A stretch of 42,315 nt of DNA from Alphaproteobacteria bacterium (GTDB lineage Bacteria; Pseudomonadota; Alphaproteobacteria; Sphingomonadales; Sphingomonadaceae). The notes under the pieces are model-generated. The model was not told the origin of the DNA. It made no database searches and saw only the letters and a list, made by a program, of their open reading frames with translations. Where the stretch lies: the NCBI GenBank assembly GCA_006226465.1, contig SBHJ01000198.1, positions 1 through 42,315 on the forward strand, given 5' to 3'. Every line of letters begins with the position of its first letter. Position 1 is the first letter of the stretch. The translations under genes and the position numbers were made by a program. Positions 17,614 to 24,846 of the stretch are shown in pieces.

Positions 17614-18446
17614 CTTGCTGCGCCCAATTTGGGGATCAACCTTTCGAGCAGTGCCCGCAGTGGAATCGCAGCCCGCGCGCCTTCGCTCATCGTCTCTTCA
17701 TGGGTCAGCGCACCGCCCTGCATCCCCGCGCCGAGGTTGGTAATGCTGGAGATGCCAAGCACGCGCAGGCCGGCATGGCGGGCTACGATACATTCGGGCA
17801 CAGTCGACATGCCCACCGCATGCGCGCCCATACCGATCATCATGCGGATTTCCGCGGGCGTTTCGAAGTTCGGCCCCTTGACCATCAGATAGACCCCGCT
17901 GGTCAGGTCATCGACGTGTGCATCTGCGGCAGCTTTTTGCGCCAACTCGCGCAGATCGGCACTCCACGCGTCGGTCATGTCGGGAAAGCGCGGGCCAAGC
18001 CGGTCGTCATTCTCGCCAACCAGCGGATTGACGCCGGAAAAATTGATGTGATCCTCGATCAGCATAAGCCGTCCCGGGCCGACATCGGAGCGCAAGCTGC
18101 CCGCCGCATTGGTCAGGATCAAGATCTCGACACCTATCCCCGCCAGCGTTCGCACACCATAGCCCAGCTTCTCCGCTGGCTGGCCCTCATAGGCGTGAAC
18201 GCGCCCCTGCAGGCAGGCGACCTCGACCCCACCCATGGAGCCGACGATCAGTTTGCCGTGATGACCTGACACGGTTGTCGTGGGGAAGCGCGGGATGGCA
18301 GAGTATTCGATTTCCATCGCGTCGCTCAGCGACGCCGCCAGATCGTTGAGCCCGCTGCCCAGCACCAGGCCGATCCGGGGTCGCCGCTCACCCAGACGGT
18401 CCTTGAGAAAGGCTGCGCTGGCTTGGATATCGTCAAACAGGGTCAT
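17610..18446 (-). CDS. Purine nucleoside phosphorylase (trimeric type)
   Basis: This 278-residue enzyme splits (deoxy)inosine or (deoxy)guanosine with phosphate into base and pentose 1-phosphate. Phosphate-binding GSGLN is at 30-34, GHHG at 61-64, GRVHAYEG at 81-88, GPNFETPAE (purine-binding glutamate) at 191-199 and the base-binding asparagine in SSITNLGAG at 233-241. This is the PunA/human PNP type, not the hexameric DeoD. I chose the ATG at 18446 (MTLFDD); the upstream extension is unconserved. It is first in the phosphorylase-deoC-ALDH16 operon. The island boundary repeat begins only 95 bases upstream of its start, so its promoter must lie in or near that junction. Confidence 0.92.
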   Translation of the reverse strand: MTLFDDIQASAAFLKDRLGERRPRIGLVLGSGLNDLAASLSDAMEIEYSAIPRFPTTTVSGHHGKLIVGSMGGVEVACLQGRVHAYEGQPAEKLGYGVRTLAGIGVEILILTNAAGSLRSDVGPGRLMLIEDHINFSGVNPLVGENDDRLGPRFPDMTDAWSADLRELAQKAAADAHVDDLTSGVYLMVKGPNFETPAEIRMMIGMGAHAVGMSTVPECIVARHAGLRVLGISSITNLGAGMQGGALTHEETMSEGARAAIPLRALLERLIPKLGAAR

Positions 18447-18540
18447 TGCGCTCCCTTGCCGCAGACTGCGGCATAGACGCAAGGCTGCTCGAATGCATCG
18501 GCGCAATTTCGCGAAGCTGACGGTGCTGTCGAATGTTGTT
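18447..18540 (-). other. Leader region of the phosphorylase operon
   Basis: These 94 bases between the island boundary and the phosphorylase start must hold the operon promoter if it survived insertion. I see a ribosome-binding-like GGGAG close to the start but no clear -35/-10 pair and no operator palindrome. Confidence 0.3.
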
Positions 18541-18682
18541 TGGTAGCGGAGGAGGAACATCTGATGAACATCTACCTCTTTGATTTAGGTCTCTAATTTT
18601 GGTGTCAGTCCGAAAAATACCCCCACTGATACCCCCTGAAGCAAGGCTTTGCGCCAAGTCGTTGCCGTAGCGCGATTGACCG
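18541..18682 (-). repeat. Left copy of the tRNA-end-like boundary repeat
   Basis: On the minus strand this ends with CCTCCTCCGCTACCA, which has the form of a tRNA 3' end (acceptor strand, discriminator A, CCA). The rest of a tRNA is absent. It matches 38363-38504 without gaps: the first 15 bases are identical, TAATTTTG falls at the same offset, and a motif (AATACCCCC, three variable bases, GATACCCCCTG) begins 75 bases in on both copies. The weaker match continues to about base 142. It has the form of an attachment-site remnant bounding an island. Confidence 0.65.
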
Positions 18683-19050
18683 ATCCCGAGCGTGATGAAC
18701 TACTACGCAATTCGTGATTTCGAGCGGCAGAACTTGGGCCGGAATCAGACAGTCCGCAAATGGGTCGCGGTGTGCACCAAAAAGTCATTCCACTCGTTAT
18801 CTGCCCGCGTTTGACAGTCCGCGGCAAAACTAGATTGGTGCGGCGCACCCTGGATTCTCGTGGCAGCTGTGGTCAATCCCGCAACCGAGCTTTGTGAGGG
18901 AGGTCACGGTTATTGTCCTCGATTCTTCACATAGAAGTTGCTTGGCCGAACGGTGGTCGATGCGATGACACCAGGTAGAGAATTCACCGATTCGCTTCGG
19001 GCCTGCAGCCCAGATTGAATATCGTACTTCATAAAGAGAGTTCGGATGTG
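18683..19050. other. Non-coding stretch inside the island's left end
   Basis: No protein-like reading frame was found. A minus-strand frame continues from the boundary repeat to about 18848 but has no family resemblance. A TTGACA hexamer at 18811 lacks a convincing -10 partner. The stretch may be a decayed mobile-element end. Its last part forms the upstream flank of the ECF-type promoter for the sugar dehydrogenase. Confidence 0.35.
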
Positions 19051-19067
19051 GGAATATTACCCACATC
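19045..19067. repeat. Inverted repeat over the sugar dehydrogenase promoter
   Basis: GATGTGGG and CCCACATC are perfect 8-bp arms separated by 7 bases. The repeat covers the -35 element of the ECF-type promoter at 19051. It could be an operator for a second regulator, or a cruciform or hairpin with no role. Confidence 0.45.
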
Positions 19068-19075
19068 AATCCGTT
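19051..19075 (+). promoter_or_regulatory. ECF-type promoter 1 (sugar dehydrogenase)
   Basis: GGAATA, 15 bases, CGTT. The CGTT ends 36 bases before the dehydrogenase ATG. It has the same sequence and spacing as four other sites in the island (33130, 34771, 36088, 36162). The probable regulator is the ECF sigma factor encoded at 35553-36074. Confidence 0.75.
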
Positions 19076-19110
19076 GTGTTTCCGACGGTTGCCGTTGGAG
19101 ATGCAATGAA

Positions 19111-20472
19111 ATGATTGAATCTGCAGACTTTCCAAGGAGTATTTCGGGAGCGCAAGCTGCGAGGCTGGGTGCCTTGATTGACGCGCATGCGGCGCGGGTC
19201 GGCGTTATCGGCCTCGGCTATGTCGGCCTGCCGCTCGCGATGGCTACCGCACGAGCAGGATTTCCTACCTCCGGCTTCGATATCGATCATGAAAAGGTCG
19301 CAGCGCTTGGCCAGGGCCAATCCTATATCGATGCCGTTCCTGCGACGTCGCTGGGCGAGGAAATTGCTGCGGGGAGATTTGGTGCGAGCGCGGACATGCG
19401 CCTGCTCGAGCGGTGCGATGTAATCGTCATTTGTGTCCCGACGCCACTGTCGCGCAATCGCGAGCCCAATCTTGCCTATGTCGAGGCAACCACGCGGCAG
19501 ATCGCTGAGACGCTGCGGCGCGGCCAGCTTGTCGTGCTTGAATCCACCACCTGGCCCGGCACCACGGAGGAGGTGGTTATTCCGATCCTCGAGGAAACTG
19601 GCCTGATCTGCGGGAAAGACTTCTTTGTCGGCTTCTCACCCGAACGCGAGGATCCGGGGAATGCAAGTTTCCACACCCGCAACATTCCAAAGGTCGTGGC
19701 GGGGCATGGCGATGATGCGCGCCAGATGGTCGAGGCCTTCTACAGCGCGGTTGTCGCCAACACTGTCGCGGTGTCGACAACCGCGACTGCCGAAGCGGTC
19801 AAGATTACCGAAAACGTTTTCCGCGCGGTCAATGTCGCCTTGGTGAATGAACTCAAGGTCATCTACGAGGCGATGGGGATCGACATCTGGGAGGTGATCG
19901 ATGCCGCCGCGACCAAGCCGTTTGGCTATATGCCCTTCTATCCGGGGCCGGGCCTCGGCGGGCACTGCATCCCGATCGATCCGTTCTACCTGACCTGGCG
20001 GGCACGCGAATTCGGAATTGCCACCCGCTTCATTGAGCTGGCTGGCGAGATCAACCATGCCATGCCCGGCTTTGTCGTGGCCCGGTTGGAAGAGGCGCTC
20101 GATCGGCATTGCGGCAAAGCGCTTAGCCGCGCACGCGTGCTCCTTGTCGGCATGGCCTACAAGAAGAACGTGTCCGACATGCGCGAAAGTCCCTCGCTCG
20201 AACTGATGGAACGGGTGACGCGACGCGGCTGCTCGGTGGACTACCACGATCCGCACGTCCCAGAAGTTCCGCCGACACGCGAATACACAGTGCTGGCCGG
20301 GCGCAGGTCGGTAAGCCTTGATCGCCTTGACGACTATGATGCGGTCCTGATCGCGACCGATCACGACACGATCGACTATGGTGCAATCGCAGACAGCGCG
20401 CGGCTGGTGGTGGATACGCGGAACGCAATGGAGCGGCGCGGGCTGGTCGTCCGCCAACTGGTCAAAGCCTGA
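19111..20472 (+). CDS. UDP-sugar 6-dehydrogenase (WbpA/WbpO-like)
   Basis: This 453-residue enzyme oxidises a UDP-hexose or UDP-N-acetylhexosamine to the uronic acid form with two NAD+. The NAD-binding GVIGLGYVGLP is at 31-41. The catalytic cysteine is C286 in GPGLGGHCIPIDP. Other family segments are VGFSPEREDPGN (173-184), ENVFRAVNVALVNELK (234-249) and MAYKKNVSDMRESPSLELME. These fit the UDP-GlcNAc/GalNAc 6-dehydrogenases better than UDP-glucose dehydrogenase. I chose the ATG at 19111 with GGAG ten bases upstream. It faces the glycan operon tail-to-tail with 15 bases between stops, and should supply its uronic acid donor. Confidence 0.9.
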   Translation: MIESADFPRSISGAQAARLGALIDAHAARVGVIGLGYVGLPLAMATARAGFPTSGFDIDHEKVAALGQGQSYIDAVPATSLGEEIAAGRFGASADMRLLERCDVIVICVPTPLSRNREPNLAYVEATTRQIAETLRRGQLVVLESTTWPGTTEEVVIPILEETGLICGKDFFVGFSPEREDPGNASFHTRNIPKVVAGHGDDARQMVEAFYSAVVANTVAVSTTATAEAVKITENVFRAVNVALVNELKVIYEAMGIDIWEVIDAAATKPFGYMPFYPGPGLGGHCIPIDPFYLTWRAREFGIATRFIELAGEINHAMPGFVVARLEEALDRHCGKALSRARVLLVGMAYKKNVSDMRESPSLELMERVTRRGCSVDYHDPHVPEVPPTREYTVLAGRRSVSLDRLDDYDAVLIATDHDTIDYGAIADSARLVVDTRNAMERRGLVVRQLVKA

Positions 20473-20487
20473 CGCAGACCATTCCGT

Positions 20488-21924
20488 TCAGAAGTTCTTG
20501 GCAATCTTGAGCTCGGCGAGCCAGGCGCGTTCGCCGTCGAGCGTGCCGAATGCGGGCCCCGCCTCGAACACGCCGCCTGTCAATTCAAAGTCCCACCCGC
20601 TCGTCGGGCGGAAGCTTGCGATCAAATTCACCTCCTGTCCAAGTCGCGGCGAAATGCCGTCTGGCTCGATATCGAGCCGCGAACCCGAGATTTCGGGCAA
20701 TGCGGTGACCTGGTGATAACGGTGCCAAACCGCCTCCAACCAGCCGTCCTCAACCGGCTCCACACCCAATGCCGCAGTCAGCACCTTTAGGTTGCTGAGA
20801 TCGGGCCGAAGCACTTCGCCATAATAACGAAAGCGGCTGTTGCCGCGGAATTTGCCATTGTTCCCATGTAGTTCGGTCTGACGGAACGGCGTATCGCCGC
20901 CCGATCCGCGTGCGTGGCTGACAGTGAGATAGGGCTCGGCAGGGACGGGAAGTTCAAAGCTTGCGCCGATGTCGTAGGCCCAGCCGCTAACGCGCTGGCG
21001 CGGGGCACCGACAATCTGTTCGGTGCCGCTAGTTAGCTCGACAGTCTGATAGGCAATTTCATGTCCACGTACCCGTGCAATGTCGCCCCAATAGTAGATT
21101 TTGCCGGGGAATTTCGCTTTGACTCGTCCTCGAACCCGCAATCCCAGCCAGGTTGCGTCCAGCTCACTTTTATCCAGCAAATCCGGCTCGACAATCGCAC
21201 CAGGCACGTATTCCGATGACCTGTCACTCTGATCGAGCGCAAACAGCTGGATTTGCTGTCGCTCAGCCCAATCCCATTTCACGCTGCCAAGCTTGCGCAC
21301 AATGCCGCGATCTTCTGGATCGCGCCCGCCCAGCGTCGAATAATTGCCCAACTCGCGACCGATCCCGGCAAATGCGGTCACGCGGTCGCCAAAATAGTGC
21401 AGGCGAACCATGTCCAGGTCTTCATCCCACCACCATTCACGGCGGTCCTGCAATTGCTGGCGACCGACCTGCAGAGCAAAGGGCGTTCCGCCAATCCGTG
21501 TTTTCAGCAGCCAGGCTTCACCCAGTTCTACCCCGACGTCGCTGTCGTCTACCCCGCGCTGGAAATCGTCAACCTCACCCACCACCTTACCCTTGGCGAA
21601 GGCGACCAGGTCGCTGCCAAGCTCCCAAATCAGCTCGAGCTTGCCCTCTGGATTCAGAGACGTGTCGGTATCGCCGGCCTCGGTGCCAAGTGCGTAGTTG
21701 CTCTTGTATTTGACCCCAACTTCGACTTCGCCGCCGATCACCAGATCGCTTCCCAACAGCTTGACGCGGAGCTGCTCTTCGGGCCGCCGGTCGTCGTCCG
21801 ACACCCCCAGTTCGCGCGCAATTTGAGCCGCATTCATTTGGCTGGGTCTTGGTTCATCGTCTTGAGCCAGTGCCGCGGTCGAGCAAAGCAGGGAGACTGC
21901 GATGGGTATGGCTGTGCGTATCAT
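20488..21924 (-). CDS. Alginate-export-like outer-membrane beta-barrel (AlgE family)
   Basis: This 478-residue protein starts with a signal peptide (MIRTAIPIAVSLLCSTAALA) and continues as alternating amphipathic strands typical of outer-membrane barrels. The segment FALQVGRQQLQDRREWWWDEDLDMVRL near 150-176 resembles the Alginate_exp family, as does the dense Asp/Glu/Arg content of the pore strands. AlgE proteins export anionic polysaccharides through the outer membrane. I chose the ATG at 21924, which overlaps the deacetylase stop. It is the last gene of the glycan operon. AlgK- and Alg44-type partners are absent, so export must differ from the alginate machine. Confidence 0.78.
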   Translation of the reverse strand: MIRTAIPIAVSLLCSTAALAQDDEPRPSQMNAAQIARELGVSDDDRRPEEQLRVKLLGSDLVIGGEVEVGVKYKSNYALGTEAGDTDTSLNPEGKLELIWELGSDLVAFAKGKVVGEVDDFQRGVDDSDVGVELGEAWLLKTRIGGTPFALQVGRQQLQDRREWWWDEDLDMVRLHYFGDRVTAFAGIGRELGNYSTLGGRDPEDRGIVRKLGSVKWDWAERQQIQLFALDQSDRSSEYVPGAIVEPDLLDKSELDATWLGLRVRGRVKAKFPGKIYYWGDIARVRGHEIAYQTVELTSGTEQIVGAPRQRVSGWAYDIGASFELPVPAEPYLTVSHARGSGGDTPFRQTELHGNNGKFRGNSRFRYYGEVLRPDLSNLKVLTAALGVEPVEDGWLEAVWHRYHQVTALPEISGSRLDIEPDGISPRLGQEVNLIASFRPTSGWDFELTGGVFEAGPAFGTLDGERAWLAELKIAKNF

Positions 21925-22637
21925 GGGCGTCCTTTCGCGATCCAATGGCGCATGGGACGGACCGAGATTGCCGAACTGGCAGCAATCACATCGAGCGCCC
22001 CACCGAGCTCGGCTCGGGCTGCGTCATCCATCGCTTCGTGGTGGAGCATGATCCCAATTGGCCCATCTGCTTTGGCAAATTGTTCGACCAGGCCCGCTTC
22101 AAGCCGCTCCTCGCGACGGTGTCGTTCCCAATCGAATGTCACCGGAAGTTGAGCGGTTGGCGTTTCTCTCGAACGGCGCGACCGGTCGGCAGAGAACAGG
22201 GCAAATCCGTGTTCGCCCAGGGCATCGACGAGTTCGTCAGAGCAGCGGTTCCAAGGCGGCGTGAAGATTGGATCGATTACTTCGAGCAAACTTGCCAGCC
22301 GCTCGCGCCCGGCAATAACGTCGGCAATCTGGGAAGTAGCGGGCCGCGACGGCCCAAATTCGCATTTGCGCCTCTCCTCCGGTTCATAATTGAGGTGGGC
22401 ATAACCGTGCTGGTGCAGACCGATTCCGCCATGGCATTCCCGCCGAGATGCCAGATTTCGAGCCGATACCTTGCCCAAGGCGGCAGGTATCACCGCCAGG
22501 TCGATCGGCAGACCGCGATCTTCGAACAGATCAAGCAGCGCGTGCAGTTCGGGATCGGCCCAACCGGCATCGTCGTCGCGGAAGAACACTTCTACCGGCG
22601 ATTCAAGCGCCTCGATTGTCGCCGCCAGGCCCTTCAT
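21921..22637 (-). CDS. Polysaccharide deacetylase-like protein (CE4/NodB fold)
   Basis: This 238-residue protein has the metal-site acidic cluster FFRDDDAGW near 18-26 and GIGLHQHGYAH near 71-81, matching the Asp and His-x3-His metal ligands of CE4 deacetylases. FTPPWNR near 125-131 matches the substrate-groove arginine motif. No signal peptide is present, so it should act in the cytoplasm on a precursor or lipid-linked sugar. That differs from secreted deacetylases such as PgaB. The ATG at 22637 overlaps the upstream glycosyltransferase stop by four bases. Removal of N-acetyl groups from a GlcNAc/GalNAc-type sugar would fit the UDP-HexNAc dehydrogenase. Confidence 0.8.
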   Translation of the reverse strand: MKGLAATIEALESPVEVFFRDDDAGWADPELHALLDLFEDRGLPIDLAVIPAALGKVSARNLASRRECHGGIGLHQHGYAHLNYEPEERRKCEFGPSRPATSQIADVIAGRERLASLLEVIDPIFTPPWNRCSDELVDALGEHGFALFSADRSRRSRETPTAQLPVTFDWERHRREERLEAGLVEQFAKADGPIGIMLHHEAMDDAARAELGGALDVIAASSAISVRPMRHWIAKGRP

Positions 22638-23758
22638 GCCGCAAGCTCCGCGATAAAGGCTGCGCTGCATTGCGCACCGCGCATATCAAGAGCGCGTTTG
22701 CCGCTCGGCTCCTTCAATTCGAGTAACAATTCGGCCAGCCGCTCGCCCGACAAGCCTTGCTCGGGTGCCCAGTTTGCCAAATCCATGTTTGTGAGCTGCC
22801 GCGCCCGCGCAGTCTGTTCGCTTTCCTGCCCGCGGGAAAAAGGCACAAACAACACTGGTTTGCGCGCCTGCAATATCTCCAGCGCGCTGTTGTAGCCGCA
22901 TTGGCTCACAACCCTCCCAGCCTGCTGGAGCAAGGGCTGGAGCGATGGGACGGCACGCACCAGGGTAAGCCAAGGAGCGTCCCGCGCCTTGTCACAAATT
23001 GCCTGCCAATCCTCATCTGGAAGCAGTGGCCCGGCGACCATGACCATTGGCCAGCCGCGCTCTTCCCAGAGGATCGACTGCGCGGCGATGGCAGCTTCGT
23101 AAAGCCCGCGGCCAACCACGCCACCGCCCGCAGTAACGAGGGTCACGCCCTGCGGCACGGAGCTCTCCAACGAAATGGTGCGGGTGACGAAACCGGTGTG
23201 CTGGACTGGAATACGCAATGGGTCATTGGGCCGAAAACTTTCGGCCAGGCAGAAAATGCGCTCATCCGAATGGACCAACACCGCATCAAATGTGGCGTTG
23301 AGCTTGTCCGCCGCACGTTGGTCGTGCCGCTCCTGATCGACCCGCCCAGTCACCAGCAGGTCCCGCACGCTGCAAACGATCTTGCCGCCCTGTTCGCGGA
23401 CCCTGGCGATCAAAGGATCGATTTCCGCGGCAAACTTCTTGCGCCCGAACGGATAGAGTTCGATCAGCAAGGCTGCGACCGGGCCTTCCCCTGCAGCTGC
23501 CAACATCCGGTCACGTCGTTCGGCGATCAATTGCTCGACCGCGCCCTTGCCCGAAAGCGAACCGTCCTCCTCCATCCGTAGGGGCGGGAGATGGACGAAA
23601 CGGATCGCCCGCGGCAGGGCCACCGCCATCGGCACCGGTCCACCGTTGAAGAAAATCACCTCGAAGCGTTCGACCAGCGCTTCGGCCAGTGCCAGCGAGC
23701 GCATGAAATGGCCAAGGCCAAGCGAATGCTGGCAATAGAGGAGCAGGCGCGGCTTCAT
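22634..23758 (-). CDS. MurG-like GT-B glycosyltransferase
   Basis: This 374-residue protein begins LLLYCQHSLGLGHFMRSLALAEAL, the GT-B nucleotide-sugar transferase start with the GLGH loop. It ends with the MurG-like donor-binding segment VVSQCGYNSALEILQARKPVLFVPF near 288-312. It has no signal peptide and should act at the cytoplasmic membrane face. It is a distant paralogue of the first gene in the operon (31885-33084), which has the same layout. Donor and acceptor cannot be read from sequence. Four-base overlaps on both sides place it firmly in the operon. Confidence 0.82.
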   Translation of the reverse strand: MKPRLLLYCQHSLGLGHFMRSLALAEALVERFEVIFFNGGPVPMAVALPRAIRFVHLPPLRMEEDGSLSGKGAVEQLIAERRDRMLAAAGEGPVAALLIELYPFGRKKFAAEIDPLIARVREQGGKIVCSVRDLLVTGRVDQERHDQRAADKLNATFDAVLVHSDERIFCLAESFRPNDPLRIPVQHTGFVTRTISLESSVPQGVTLVTAGGGVVGRGLYEAAIAAQSILWEERGWPMVMVAGPLLPDEDWQAICDKARDAPWLTLVRAVPSLQPLLQQAGRVVSQCGYNSALEILQARKPVLFVPFSRGQESEQTARARQLTNMDLANWAPEQGLSGERLAELLLELKEPSGKRALDMRGAQCSAAFIAELAA

Positions 23759-24846
23759 ACCAGCTCCCTCGACTGCACCGCCGCCGCCTGAAGAACCTCA
23801 AGGCAGCGCTCAGCTGCATCGAGCCGGATCGAGCAGAGCAGGCGGAGCGCCTTGGCTAAATGCTTGTGCAGCTGATAGGCCTGGAACAGCCGCGGATTGA
23901 CGGGCCAATCTGCGGCAAAGCCCTCAAGATAGGCGTCCGCAATCTCTCTAGCCCGTCGATCGCCCTCGAACTCCATCTCGGCGTAGAAGGTCGCCGCATC
24001 CAGCTCGGGATCGCCCCACCCAAAGCGGTCGAAGTCGACCAGATGCAGGCCTGAATCGTTGATCAGCCATTGATGAAGGTGCGGTGCCCCGTGAATTGGA
24101 CGGTCGGCAGATCCCGGCGTTATGCTTTCCAGATTGCTTGTCAGCTCCGGCAAGTATTTGGCTGATTCCGGCAGCCGCTTGGCTATCCTCCGCGCATATT
24201 TGTGACTGCGCGCCATCTGCCAGCCATAGTCATAGCGCGCTGCAGGCCGGAGGCTGGAAGCAGCGAGCGAAGCATTGGCCACCCCCATACGCTTCGCCAG
24301 ATCGACGCCCTCCGCCCCGAAGATCACGTCCGCGATTGACCGAGCCTTGATCGCGTGCATCGCAATGATACGCTGCCCGGGAAGCCAGCCTGCGGGCCGC
24401 GCCACCCCGAAATCCAGCTCACCGCGCTTCGACGCTGCCCACAGTTGGCGGGCATCGCGGACAATTGCTTCACCACGATCATCGGCCAGAGCCTTGCAAT
24501 AGAGTTCGCGCGGCATGCCCAGCCGGAAAGTCAGCCGCTTGCCCGGGCGATAACGTACCGGGATCAAGCCCGGGCGCTTGCTGGCGATATTGCGCATTTG
24601 CGGCAGCGTTGGATCATTGCGCCAGCCATCCACCGCGCTTTCGACAAGGCGCGCCAGTTGCTGGGCCTGATCGTCACCGATTGTGAGCGCAGCAATCTCA
24701 TTCGCGCCCGAAATTCGTTCGTAAAGCAGTGTTGCATTGCCTCTGTGATCGGTCCTCCCATAGCTCCGCTGCCAGCCGATCGGATCACCCAGCAGGGTCG
24801 GTATCGGGTCCTCGTGAACCAGCAGTTCGAGCAATGACTGGCTCAT
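23755..24846 (-). CDS. APH-fold phosphotransferase with altered active site
   Basis: This 363-residue protein has the fold of aminoglycoside/choline kinases: a mixed N-lobe and a C-lobe with a Brenner-type motif. That motif reads HGAPHLHQWL at 252-261, where active relatives have H-G-D-x4-N. The catalytic aspartate is replaced by A254 and the metal-binding asparagine by Q259. The DFD (271-273) that binds metal is kept. It may be a pseudokinase or scaffold, or use other residues. It is separated by the ABC transporter from a second, intact member at 26554-27828, which suggests an active/inactive pair. Confidence 0.8.
   Translation of the reverse strand: MSQSLLELLVHEDPIPTLLGDPIGWQRSYGRTDHRGNATLLYERISGANEIAALTIGDDQAQQLARLVESAVDGWRNDPTLPQMRNIASKRPGLIPVRYRPGKRLTFRLGMPRELYCKALADDRGEAIVRDARQLWAASKRGELDFGVARPAGWLPGQRIIAMHAIKARSIADVIFGAEGVDLAKRMGVANASLAASSLRPAARYDYGWQMARSHKYARRIAKRLPESAKYLPELTSNLESITPGSADRPIHGAPHLHQWLINDSGLHLVDFDRFGWGDPELDAATFYAEMEFEGDRRAREIADAYLEGFAADWPVNPRLFQAYQLHKHLAKALRLLCSIRLDAAERCLEVLQAAAVQSRELV

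Noticed and set aside
18541-18640. Complete tRNA gene ending in CTCCGCTACCA
   Set aside because: The bases upstream on the minus strand do not form T, anticodon or D arms; only the 3' end is present. The same holds at 38363.
18811-18839. Sigma-70 promoter from TTGACA
   Set aside because: At 17 bases the -10 would be ATTGGT, a poor match; the ECF-type promoter nearer the gene explains expression better.
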